DNA of 16,290 bases from positions 1 to 16,290 of the forward strand of contig CAZGCA010000110.1 of the NCBI GenBank assembly GCA_964524145.1, written 5' to 3'. Made by a program: the position numbers and the translations under genes. Every line of letters starts with the position of its first letter. Position 1 is the stretch's first letter. This document shows positions 1 to 8,207 of this stretch, piece by piece. The stretch is from CAZGCA01 sp964524145. GTDB taxonomy: Bacteria; Hydrogenedentota; CAZGCA01. The notes under the pieces were generated by a model. That model was not told the DNA's origin. It did not search any database and saw only the letters and a list, made by a program, of their open reading frames with translations.

Positions 1-85
1 GGAAGACGGTTTCGATCCCCACTTGACACGGTCATTCCATATCAGGGACGACTGAAAGAAGCTGCACCTAACAGCCGTTTCAGCC

Positions 86-170
86 GTCCCTCCGGGACTG
101 AACCCTCGTTGCGTCACGCCGCTCTCCCAGGAGTGAACTCCTGGGCTATTCTCAACCGTCCCTGCGGGAC
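86..170. repeat. REP-like cluster of three hairpins
   Basis: Three compact inverted repeats lie together. GTCCC-TCC-GGGAC is at 86-98. A perfect 9-bp palindrome, CCCAGGAGT-GA-ACTCCTGGG, is at 126-145. GTCCC-TGC-GGGAC is at 158-170. The two GTCCC hairpins share the same orientation and similar flanks, so this looks like an intergenic REP-type repeat and not a single terminator. No T-run follows any stem. No gene is visible in 1-440; the rest of that stretch holds only the promoter at 409-437. Confidence 0.6.
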
Positions 171-408
171 TTACCCGTGTTGTTGTGCTTCTGTGGCGAT
201 TGGCTGTCATGCGGCTGACTGGCTCGCAACGACAGATGGAAAGCAGTCTGCTTGATCTCACTCGTTCATTCGGACGCGTAACCTGGTGCTGTCTTTGTGC
301 CTTGATAACCTTCACGATCCATCCGGTGAGAAATGCGGGCCAGGCGAAACGGCACTTTTTGTTGACCTGCCGCAGCCGCCTCCCGATCCATATGCGACAC
401 GGGAATCA

Positions 409-437
409 TTGACAGAACCACCGTATGACTGTAAACT
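409..437 (+). promoter_or_regulatory. sigma70-type promoter of the GH94-like gene
   Basis: A perfect -35 box TTGACA (409-414) is followed by a 17-bp spacer and TAAACT (432-437), which matches TATAAT at 4 of 6 positions. Transcription would begin near 444, giving a leader of about 90 nt before the ATG at 534. This argues against the upstream in-frame ATG at 441, which would lie at or before the start of the transcript. Confidence 0.6.
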
Positions 438-533
438 GCTTTGAATGACGAATGGAGCTTCTTCATGTGTATGGCACGGAGGGTGCCCGAACGTCTCTCG
501 TTCGAAAGGATCGCTCACAAGGGAGCAAGTGAC

Positions 534-3314
534 ATGCGATGGATTGTTGCGTCTTTGGCTGTAGTCATGGGAGTCACCTGTGGTATGCAAACAGGACCGA
601 GCGAAGCTCAAACGACGAATCAGAAGCCGTACGGATCGGGGTACTTTGGCGAGTGGATAGAGGACGAGTTCGGCCTGCCGGCGTATCGGTACACCTGCGA
701 CCAGGCAAATGACCCCAAGGCTGTAACGCCGACGAACACCGTCTTCCGTCCACCCACGGATCACACGCATCAGGTGGGGAACGACCGCCTGGTGGCGGCG
801 TGCTCGAACTACGGGTACGTCCAGGTGCGACAGGACGAAGGTGCGCCGAAGTTCCTCAATGACCACGATCCGGAGCAGCACCAGTACGGCGGCGGTTTTG
901 GCTACCTGACCGACGGGCAAACCGTGGTAAGCACCTATTACGAAAGCAACCCCGAGACCTTCGAACGCGTTCTCGGCGTGGGGTACTATCGCAAGAAGGT
1001 AACGAAGGACCCGTACACTGTCGACCAGGTCATCTTCGCGCCATTCGGCGACGATCCCCTGCTGATATCACAGGTCACCGTTACCAACGGCGGGGATTCG
1101 CCTGCCGACCTGCGGTGGATCGAGTACTGGGGGTGCCAGCAGTACCAGTTCTCGTTCGGGCCCATGGTACAAGCGTTCATCGGCCAGAACGCAAGCTTGG
1201 CGGTGAAGGGGCGGCGGGACTTCGCGAAACGCTTCGACCAGACGTTTCGAGTCGTTGAGAATAACGCCGGGTTGCTCGAAAGAAAAAGCCTTCGAGATCC
1301 CTCCGCAAGCGAGAAGAAAGCGTTGGGTTTGGAGGATACGCCGGCAGTCAGAGAGCCGCGTTACGAAGACCTCTCGCCGCCGCCAACGTTTCTGGTCTCG
1401 CTGGATGATACGATCAGCGCGTACGGGACCGATGGCGCCGCGTTCTTCGGCAAAGGCGGGATCCATCGTCCCGACGGGATTGCGAGAGAGCTGGACGGTT
1501 CGCTATCGGCGACGGGTCCCGGGGGCGCGTTTCTCATCGAACAATCGTTCCGGCTCGGGCCGGGCGAATCGCGCACCTTGCGTTTCGCCTACGGGTACCT
1601 CCCCGAAGGGTTCCAGCTCGACGCCTTGTTGAAGAAGTACCGCGCCGCTCAATCGTCGTTGTGGGGCGATTCCTGTTCGGCCTGGAAGGCCGATGGGCTG
1701 CGGTTCGCCGTCGATGGTATACCGTGGGTGGAGCGTGAGATTGTATGGCACCACTACTACCTCCGGGGCAACCTGACGTATGACGACTTCTTCGGCGAGC
1801 ACATTCTTTCCCAGGGACATGTGTACCAGTATGTCGTGGGATTCCAGGGGGCTGCCCGCGACCCGCTCCAGCACGCGATGCCGTTCGTTTTCAGCAACCC
1901 GCAGATAGTGAAAGAGACCATCCGGTACACGCTCAAAGAGGTGAAACACGACGGCGAGATCCCGTACGGTATCACCGGCAACGGGATGGTCATGCCGGCC
2001 CCGTGGCGGCCCAGCGACCAGGAGATGTGGTTGCTGTGGCTGGCGAGCGAGTACGTGATGGCCACGCGCGACAAGGCGTTTCTCGATGAGCCTGTTCCAA
2101 CCTATCCGGTCTACGGGCCTCGGGCGGAGAAGATGAGTGTCGGCGCACTGCTGAAACGTTGTTATGCCCACTTCGTCGAGGTCACCGGCACGGGCGAGTT
2201 CGGTCTGCAACGCCTGTCGAACGGCGATTGGAACGACGCGGTCCTCTGGCACGTTCCCGAAAACGAGCGCGGCGGTATCCAGAAACAGGGTGTGAGCGTT
2301 CTCAACGCGGCCATGGCGACCTACACGCTCGATCTGTACGCCACCATGTTGGAGTATGTCGGCGACGCCGAGCTGGCCGCCGATGCACGAAAACGCGCCG
2401 AGGATCAGCGCAAGGCCGTCCGGGAACAGTGGACGGGCCGCTGGTTCCGCCGGGCATGGTTCACGCCCGAGCTGGGTTGGGTCGGCGACGACCGGATGTG
2501 GTTGGAACCGCAGCCGTGGGCGATCATCGGCGGCGCGGCAACCGATGACCAGACCGGGAAACTGGTGCGGGCCATCAACGAACTCATGCGCGAGTCTTCA
2601 CCGATAGGCGCGCGCATACTCAGCAAGGCTCTCCCGCCTCTCAAGTCGGAGACGGGAGGTTCCGAACAGGTTGGTGTCGGGACGAACGGCGGTGTATGGC
2701 CGTCGATAAACGGCACGCTTATCTGGGCCCTGGCGAAGGTCGACGGGAAGCTCGGTTGGGATGAATGGCAAAAGAACACGCTGGCACGACACGCCGAGGC
2801 ATATCCCGAGGTTTGGTACGGGCTGTGGAGCGGGCCGGACTTCTTCAACTCAGACTGGTCGAAGTATCCCGGCCAGACGGTCTTCGACGAGAAGCTCCTG
2901 GACGCCGGTTCCGACGAGTCACCCAAACTGGCAGCGGTGAACTGGACCGACTACCCCGTGATGAACATGCATCCCCACGCCTGGACTCTCTACACCACGG
3001 CCAAGCTCATCGGTGTCGAGTTTACGCCCGCGGGACTATACCTCACCCCGACGCTCCCCCTCGAATCCTACCGGTTTGAATCGACTCTGCTCGGGTTCGA
3101 GAAGACCTCCCGCGGGTACGCGGGCTGGTACCAGCCGCAGGCTGGCGGCACGTGGACCATCACGTTTCAGCCGCCCGAGGGAGAGACCGAGCGATTCGCC
3201 CGGCTCGAGGTCAACGGGGCGGAGCAACAGATCAGCACGCGTGACCGCTCGGTCATCATCACCGGCGACAGCGCTCCAACCGAGCCCCTTCGCTGGAAAC
3301 TGGAGTTCAACTGA
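534..3314 (+). CDS. secreted GH94/GH36-like glycoside hydrolase or phosphorylase
   Basis: A 926-residue protein that probably acts on oligosaccharides outside the cytoplasm. ATG 534 is chosen because GGGAG lies just upstream and the protein then opens with a signal peptide (residues 1-26: basic start, hydrophobic core, likely cleavage after SEA). The N-terminal part up to about residue 270 resembles the beta-sandwich of GH94-type enzymes. The (alpha/alpha)6-barrel part holds R442-D443-x-x-Q446, resembling the RDxxQD substrate-site motif, and G564-D565-W566-N567-D568, the GDWND motif in which GH94 phosphorylases carry the catalytic acid. A small C-terminal beta domain follows. Classical GH94 enzymes such as cellobiose phosphorylase are cytoplasmic, so the signal peptide is odd and hydrolysis is possible. 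Substrate cannot be told from sequence. The gene is transcribed alone and converges on the URO-D-like gene. Confidence 0.8.
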   Translation: MRWIVASLAVVMGVTCGMQTGPSEAQTTNQKPYGSGYFGEWIEDEFGLPAYRYTCDQANDPKAVTPTNTVFRPPTDHTHQVGNDRLVAACSNYGYVQVRQDEGAPKFLNDHDPEQHQYGGGFGYLTDGQTVVSTYYESNPETFERVLGVGYYRKKVTKDPYTVDQVIFAPFGDDPLLISQVTVTNGGDSPADLRWIEYWGCQQYQFSFGPMVQAFIGQNASLAVKGRRDFAKRFDQTFRVVENNAGLLERKSLRDPSASEKKALGLEDTPAVREPRYEDLSPPPTFLVSLDDTISAYGTDGAAFFGKGGIHRPDGIARELDGSLSATGPGGAFLIEQSFRLGPGESRTLRFAYGYLPEGFQLDALLKKYRAAQSSLWGDSCSAWKADGLRFAVDGIPWVEREIVWHHYYLRGNLTYDDFFGEHILSQGHVYQYVVGFQGAARDPLQHAMPFVFSNPQIVKETIRYTLKEVKHDGEIPYGITGNGMVMPAPWRPSDQEMWLLWLASEYVMATRDKAFLDEPVPTYPVYGPRAEKMSVGALLKRCYAHFVEVTGTGEFGLQRLSNGDWNDAVLWHVPENERGGIQKQGVSVLNAAMATYTLDLYATMLEYVGDAELAADARKRAEDQRKAVREQWTGRWFRRAWFTPELGWVGDDRMWLEPQPWAIIGGAATDDQTGKLVRAINELMRESSPIGARILSKALPPLKSETGGSEQVGVGTNGGVWPSINGTLIWALAKVDGKLGWDEWQKNTLARHAEAYPEVWYGLWSGPDFFNSDWSKYPGQTVFDEKLLDAGSDESPKLAAVNWTDYPVMNMHPHAWTLYTTAKLIGVEFTPAGLYLTPTLPLESYRFESTLLGFEKTSRGYAGWYQPQAGGTWTITFQPPEGETERFARLEVNGAEQQISTRDRSVIITGDSAPTEPLRWKLEFN

Positions 3315-3601
3315 GACAGCGTGGTCGGGAGGATTAGGACCAGGGCCCGGTGGCGCGCTGGGTTCCAAGTCCGTTTCCGACTTCAGGTTTCTTACCTTCG
3401 GCGGTCATATCGAGAGCAAACTCCCAACCCGATACTCAGACGCGTCACCGTCAACAAATGACCTGCGAGTGTTTCCCGTCAGTGAATGTTTTCCCGCGTC
3501 GTTCCTGCAGACACACCCCAACGTCGCTATCACGATTACCGCCCAGGTGGCTCAGGTACCGACGAATGTGCCGACGTAGCAACGAGGTGCCGCTTTAGCG
3601 T

Positions 3602-3651
3602 AGCCCGGACCGGGATCGAGATCCGGCCCCAGCTTGTGGTTAGACCGGGCT
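3602..3651. terminator. inverted repeat between convergent genes
   Basis: AGCCCGG (3602-3608) pairs perfectly with CCGGGCT (3645-3651), and a smaller GGATC/GATCC hairpin lies inside. It sits between the 3' ends of the GH94-like gene (+) and the URO-D-like gene (-), so a bidirectional terminator is plausible. There is no T-run, so a REP-type repeat is the alternative. Nothing else is recognisable in 3315-3660. Confidence 0.35.
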
Positions 3652-3660
3652 CATTCAGCA

Positions 3661-4947
3661 TCATGCCTTTGTGTGACCAACCGGATACTGCCGGCAGTCG
3701 CGCACTGTCTCGTACACGGCCATGATGTTCTCGATGGGGATTTGCGCCTGCACGTTGTGAATCGTGTTAAAGACGAACCCGCCTCCGGGAGCGAAGGTCT
3801 CGATCCGATCCCGCACTTCGGCAGCCACCTCCTCGGGCGTGCCGAACGGGAGAGTCTTCTGGGTGTCGACGCCTCCGCCCCAGAACGTGACACGGTCGCC
3901 GAACCGTTCTTTGAGCATGCGCGGGTCCATGTTGGCCGCAGAACACTGCACCGGGTTGAGGATGTCAAACCCGGCATCGATGAAATCGTCCAGGAACGGC
4001 ACTATTGACCCGCACGTGTGGATGAAGGTCTTCCACGCAGTGTGCTCGTGAATCCAGTCGTTGACCCGTTTGTGTACCGGCATGAACACTTCCCGGTACG
4101 TCTTCGGGTTGATGAAGGGGCCCTGCTGCATGCCGAAATCCGTGCCGCTCACGAAGACCGCCGCCACGCGATCGCCGACCGCCTGATGGATCTTCTCGAG
4201 GTTCGCAAGACCCACCTCGCACTGGCCTTCAAAGACGGCAGAGACGTAGTCGCGCCGGGTCAACACGCTCGTGTACCACTCGGCAACATCGCGGATGCCC
4301 TTTGGATGCTTGAGCTGGGGTGCCGGCACGAGCGCGATGTCGCCGAAACTCGTGCCGCCGAGGTTCCCCATGACGGCTTTGCCGGTCGCGTACAACCTGT
4401 CGGTCTCGGATTTGAGATGTTGCAGCTCTTCGTCGGAAATCGGGCTGAATTCCTCGAGGTTGTCTTCGACGCGCAGCTTGTCGTCGTCGATAGGCGGTTG
4501 GCGCACGATGGCATCGAAATACCAGCCGTCCTTCGGCATGTGACCGCTGGGCGGCGCGGACGTGTCGCCTTCGGGATACATGAGTATATCGCCATTCGGT
4601 TCGGGGTCGGTGTTGAACTTCTCAGGAACCAGCACCGGCGTCCCGTCGAACAGGGTCCATGGTTTCCATCCCTCGTTGCGGAAGCCGAAAAGCGTGCCCC
4701 TCCCCGCCAGGTTCGCCACGTCCACGCCGAGCGCGTCCATGAGGTCGGGAGCGATCTCGCCCAGCATCTGATATGGCTCCACGACTTTCACAGGGGTACC
4801 TGCGGGGTCAAGCCCCAGAGCTTGGCGGAGCTTATAGACGGAACTCGCGTGCATTCCCGAACACATGGTGGCGCCCAGATCGAGCGGAACGAGATCGGGT
4901 TCCTGATGGTTAAGTGCTGCATGCACCCGTTCTCGCGAAGTCATCAT
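3661..4947 (-). CDS. uroporphyrinogen decarboxylase-like (URO-D/MtaA superfamily) protein
   Basis: A 428-residue TIM-barrel protein of the URO-D/methylcobamide methyltransferase superfamily. The start is set by AGGAGG (4962-4957), 9 nt before ATG 4947; the ATG at 4956 abuts this site and is too close to it. Family features are the N-terminal SRERVHAALNHQEPD stretch, the HTCG segment (H310, C312), the following NPVQC (C335), and the C-terminal PGGGFVFNTIHN and IPIEN segments. Classical MtaA/MtbA enzymes bind zinc with H-x-C and a later Cys near the FVF segment; here that segment has His and no Cys, so the metal site, if present, differs. Members of this group in glycan degraders may be corrinoid methyltransferases or demethylases rather than haem enzymes, but this is inference. 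A second, broken URO-D gene lies divergently at 5497. Confidence 0.85.
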   Translation of the reverse strand: MMTSRERVHAALNHQEPDLVPLDLGATMCSGMHASSVYKLRQALGLDPAGTPVKVVEPYQMLGEIAPDLMDALGVDVANLAGRGTLFGFRNEGWKPWTLFDGTPVLVPEKFNTDPEPNGDILMYPEGDTSAPPSGHMPKDGWYFDAIVRQPPIDDDKLRVEDNLEEFSPISDEELQHLKSETDRLYATGKAVMGNLGGTSFGDIALVPAPQLKHPKGIRDVAEWYTSVLTRRDYVSAVFEGQCEVGLANLEKIHQAVGDRVAAVFVSGTDFGMQQGPFINPKTYREVFMPVHKRVNDWIHEHTAWKTFIHTCGSIVPFLDDFIDAGFDILNPVQCSAANMDPRMLKERFGDRVTFWGGGVDTQKTLPFGTPEEVAAEVRDRIETFAPGGGFVFNTIHNVQAQIPIENIMAVYETVRDCRQYPVGHTKA

Positions 4948-5048
4948 AGCTGTCATCCTCCTGCTGCCGTCATCCCGCAGTCTCAGGCATCTTCACCCGT
5001 TTGTTCCATCATTCCCTGCCGACCCAGTCCGCACAGTCGTGCAGGTCT

Positions 5049-5496
5049 TCAGAACATCTGAGACAGATTGAAGCCGGTACTAAGGTCTGTATTTGCCCTC
5101 TTGCAACCGCCCGGATTGAAAGCTTTGCGTCGTGCTAGTGTCTCAGACTTAAGTTTCCTTCGTGCTTTGAGTATCGCCACCCTTCCTCCAAAGTATACAT
5201 CATCGGGCGTGACGTTTCCCAGCGCTTCGCGGTACCGGTGGCTATTGTAGACGGGTCTCCTCAGCCAACTCCTACGGAGTGGTGTGCACCACGAGCAAAA
5301 GCCACTCCTTTCGGGACCGGTGATATCGTTCGATCTTGCCGTTGGTCTGAGAGTGATGGGGACTGGCAAGGATATGAATGCGCCTCACCGTCTCCACGTA
5401 GCCCTGGAATCCTTTCTCTACCAGACCCGAAGCGTTGTCGAAGAGCAGCCGGGAGGAGCCAATTCTCAGGGTCTTTTCAAGGCCGCCGCCTTCCAC
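5049..5496 (-). pseudogene. 3' remnant of a DDE/rve transposase (IS3/IS481-like)
   Basis: The minus strand encodes the end of an integrase-core transposase in two frames. The upstream part (5496-5272) has LLFDN, with the second catalytic Asp, then ASPHHSQTNGKIERYHRS with the catalytic Glu. The downstream part, in another frame (about 5260-5049), has YNSHRYREALGNVTP and VYFGGR, the usual C-terminal block. The frame change near 5270 and the absence of everything before the second Asp show a dead copy lacking its N-terminal half, first Asp and one end. The remnant stops abruptly at about 5490, where URO-D coding sequence on the other strand begins. Confidence 0.8.
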
Positions 5497-6123
5497 ATGC
5501 CGGCCACATTCAAACTATCCTGGACACTTCGCGGTGCGATGGAGCATCTTCTGATGGACTATATGCTGGACACGGACATGGTCCTCGACTTGGCGCGGCT
5601 CGTCACGGACTACAGTCTCGAGATAGTCGACATCGCATTGGAGAAAGGCGCCGATTTCGTTGCGTGTGAAGGGGACCTTGCCCATAACCCTGGACCGCTC
5701 ATGCGCCCCGAGCACTACGACGAATTCATCGGACCGTACCACAAGGAACTCTGCGACCGCGTGCACAACAACGGTGGCAAGATCATCAAGCACTCTGACG
5801 GCAACCTCACGCCTCTCATCCCGGCGTTGCTCGAGGCAGGATTTGACGGCATCCATCCCATCCAGCCCCAGTGCATGGATATAGGGGAGACAAAGCGGGA
5901 TTTCGGGGCGAAAACCTGCCTGCTGGGCAACATCGACTGTAGCTTTCTCCTGGTCTTCGGGAGTCCCGACGATGTGCGCAAGAGCGTCAAAGATACCATA
6001 GCCAAAGCCGCGCCCGGAGGCGGCTACATCATGTCCTCCTCCAACTCCATCCATCCGGGGTGCAAACCCGAGAACTACCTGGCGATGGTGGAAGCCGGGC
6101 GCGAGTACGGGCGATACTCGTAG
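5497..6123 (+). pseudogene. 5'-truncated URO-D-like gene
   Basis: About 208 codons encode the C-terminal half of a URO-D superfamily protein. Recognisable segments are FKLSWTLRGAMEHLLMDY, KHSDGNLTPLIPALLEAGFD, the HPIQPQCMD and LLGNIDC segments, and PGGGYIMSSSNSIHPG near the end. The N-terminal half is missing: the open frame runs back to 5284, but the part before about 5495 is antisense to the transposase remnant and has no URO-D character. An ATG at 5497 could in principle start a shortened protein, but half the barrel would be absent. It has no HxC motif, unlike the 3661-4947 gene, so the two are paralogues of different subgroups and not a recent duplication. Confidence 0.75.
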
Positions 6124-6153
6124 CAGGCGAACACTTGACCGTATTCATTCACT

Positions 6154-6370
6154 GTCAGCCAAACGAGATCGATGGTTGCCGGTGACGGGATCATCCGGGC
6201 GCACCATCGCAACACACCATGCCAGAACACGAATTCACGACGCCAAGAGAGAGATCTGCGAGTTCTATATCGACCTCTGGGAAGCCTGTGTCTCGTTCAA
6301 TACGCATCACCGTATCCGTGTTGCGATAAGCGGCAACAACTCCCCCAGGTCTAACCCGATAACCGGCCAG
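6154..6370 (+). pseudogene. frameshifted 3' fragment of a CocE/NonD-family (S15-like) hydrolase
   Basis: Two frames together resemble the C-terminal jelly-roll domain of CocE/NonD and Xaa-Pro peptidase S15 proteins. From 6154, frame one gives MVAGDGIIRAHHRN, like the family's ADGIIRARYRN. A frameshift between about 6214 and 6255 leads to the second frame, which gives FYIDLWEACVSFNTHHR followed by IRVAISGNNSPRSNPITG. This matches the family pattern Y-x-IDLW, then GHRIRxxISSSNFPRFxxNPNTG. The fragment stops right after the NPxTG position, where repeat copy A begins (about 6359-6370). The catalytic alpha/beta-hydrolase domain is absent. It cannot make a functional enzyme. Confidence 0.6.
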
Positions 6371-6506
6371 AAATGCCCCGATTTCCCGATACTGTCGGCA
6401 CTTAGTGTGCACTTACGAAATGGCTGCTGTCTTGCTAGAATGTCGTAATCGCCTATACAACAAGATGTTGCACGTCAGCTGTAATGGGCAACAGTGCCAC
6501 ATACGG
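6359..6506 (+). repeat. dispersed structured repeat, copy A
   Basis: This copy aligns without gaps to copies B and C from ATAAC (6359-6363) to CACATACGG (6498-6506). It replaces the expected end of the CocE-like fragment. Its hairpin pairs TGTTGC (6466-6471) with GCAACA (6488-6493). Downstream (6507-6624) no gene is visible, and the element points into the 3' end of the convergent DUF1846 gene, so this copy appears to drive nothing intact. Confidence 0.7.
6395..6411 (+). promoter_or_regulatory. sigma54-like -24/-12 box in repeat copy A
   Basis: TCGGCAC is followed by GTGCA with exactly 10 nt between GG (6397-6398) and GC (6409-6410), the spacing of sigma54 promoters (TTGGCAC-N5-TTGC). The -24 half deviates at one base. 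The conserved tandem GCACTTA repeats one helical turn apart could instead be a regulator site. Confidence 0.35.
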
Positions 6507-6624
6507 GCAGACGTTCGACCATAACAACCCGCGTTCAAGATAGAGCGGAAATTGCCTTGCCAGTTTCGGTCCGACTCCTGCGGAAGCGAAAAAGTAAACC
6601 ACCCCTAGCGTGTCACCAATAAGA

Positions 6625-8151
6625 TCACACGACGTAAAGGCTGTCGCTTGAGAAAAGCGGGTCGCTGGTCAGGTTGACACCCAAGGTTCTCAATCCCGCT
6701 TCGTCACCGGGAGTAGGGATGTGTGTACTGTGCATTTCGCAGCCTCGAAGTCTCACCAGCTGTTCGATACCCAGTTTGGTCGCGTTATTCAACGGTGCGG
6801 AGGCTCCCACGGCGATCAGGGCTTCCTCAAGGTCAAGACTAACGCTCTTGCCGTCTTTCATGTCTTTCTTCATGTTACCGATAGCTTCGACTACGCTGGG
6901 TGCGATCAGGTGAATCCTGTCGGGTATTTCGGCCAAGTGCTTTATGGCATTCAGAACCGTGCTTGTGGCGGCATGCATTAGGGGTGAGTTGTTGCCCGTT
7001 ATTATTGTTCCGTCTTCAAGTTCAATAGCCGTGCCACAATATGCGCCTTCATGTCCTTTCTTATTACGCTGCGCTTGTTTGGCGGCCGCCCTGGCCGGAT
7101 GTACTACCCGCCGGTCTTCAATGCGTACTCCGAGTTCATTCATGATTAACTCGACTCGTTCAACCGTTTCCTGATCCACCAAACCCATCATATGCTCGCA
7201 CCGGTAACGCAGCAGCCGACGGATGACTTCCTGTTTGGCCGCCTCCCGCACTCTTTCGTCATCAACGATACCGAAGCCAACCCGATTGACACCCATTTCA
7301 GTTGGGGAGCGGTAGACGGATTCGGTGCCAGAGATTCTCTCTAGAATCCGTTTCAGGAGGGGGAAAGCCTCGACATCGCGGTTGTAGTTGACCGCGGTCG
7401 TTCCATAGGTTTCCAGATGGAATGGATCAATCAGATTGAGGTCTTTGAGGTCTGCCGTGGCCGCTTCATAGGCCATGTTGACCGGATGTTTTAGTGGCAG
7501 GTTCCAGATCGGGAATGTCTCAAACTTGGCATATCCGGCTTGGACCCCTCGCTTATGCTCATGATATAGTTGAGAAAGGCAGGTCCCTAATTTACCACTG
7601 CCTGGTCCAGGACCGGTGACCACCACCAGCGGATGGCTTGTTTCTATATACGTATTGCGCCCATATCCTTCCTTGCTGACAATGAGATCCGCGTTGGTGG
7701 GGTAACCTTTGGTGGCGCGATGGGTATATACCCTGAGGCCGCGCCGTTCGAGCTTGTTCTTGAACAGTTGTGCCGAGGGCTGATCGTCATATCGAGTGAT
7801 CACAACGGCCGTGATTTGCAGGCCCCATTCGTCGCGTAGATCGTCAATCAGTTTGAGTGCGTCCACGTCGTAGGTGATACCGAAATCGGCGCGAATCTTT
7901 TTGCGGTCAATATCTCCGGCATATATGCAGAGGATGATGTCCATTTTGTCTTTAAGCTGTTGGAGCAATCGCATCTTCACGTTGGGATCGAAATTGGGCA
8001 ACACTCTGGAGGCGTGGTAATCGAAGATTAGCTTCCCGCCAAACTCGAGGTAGAGTTTGTCGTCAAATTGTCTGATGCGTCCGAGAATCTCGGCCGTTTG
8101 TTCAGCCAAATACTTGTCTACATCAAATGTGACCGGTTTACCCGCGCTCAT
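6625..8151 (-). CDS. DUF1846 (UPF0371) family protein
   Basis: A 508-residue protein of a family found across many bacteria with no settled function. ATG 8151 is preferred because GAGGTGG lies 8 nt upstream; the in-frame GTG at 8163 overlaps that site. Family features are the N-terminal FDVDKYLAEQ region, the IYAGDIDRKKIR segment, a glycine-rich loop GPGPGSGK (residues 180-187) resembling a phosphate-binding loop, the PLKHPVN segment, and a long helical C-terminal part. The length is typical, and no signal peptide or membrane segment is visible, so it is cytoplasmic. It stands alone between relic-rich regions with no operon partner. A nucleotide-dependent enzyme is a reasonable guess from the loop only. 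Confidence 0.85.
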   Translation of the reverse strand: MSAGKPVTFDVDKYLAEQTAEILGRIRQFDDKLYLEFGGKLIFDYHASRVLPNFDPNVKMRLLQQLKDKMDIILCIYAGDIDRKKIRADFGITYDVDALKLIDDLRDEWGLQITAVVITRYDDQPSAQLFKNKLERRGLRVYTHRATKGYPTNADLIVSKEGYGRNTYIETSHPLVVVTGPGPGSGKLGTCLSQLYHEHKRGVQAGYAKFETFPIWNLPLKHPVNMAYEAATADLKDLNLIDPFHLETYGTTAVNYNRDVEAFPLLKRILERISGTESVYRSPTEMGVNRVGFGIVDDERVREAAKQEVIRRLLRYRCEHMMGLVDQETVERVELIMNELGVRIEDRRVVHPARAAAKQAQRNKKGHEGAYCGTAIELEDGTIITGNNSPLMHAATSTVLNAIKHLAEIPDRIHLIAPSVVEAIGNMKKDMKDGKSVSLDLEEALIAVGASAPLNNATKLGIEQLVRLRGCEMHSTHIPTPGDEAGLRTLGVNLTSDPLFSSDSLYVV

Positions 8152-8207
8152 AAGTCTGGCCACCTCGTTTTGTGTTCATGCTCTGCCTCCGCTAACGGTA
8201 CCAGGAA

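Noticed and set aside
441..533. Upstream ATG extending the GH94-like protein by 31 residues
   Set aside because: It lies at or before the predicted transcript start, and using it would bury the signal peptide that begins at 534.
1503..2252. 249-codon minus-strand frame
   Set aside because: It is antisense to the GH94-like gene and has no recognisable domain.
4018..5061. 347-codon plus-strand frame
   Set aside because: It is antisense to the URO-D-like gene and shows no family motifs; it arises from codon bias.
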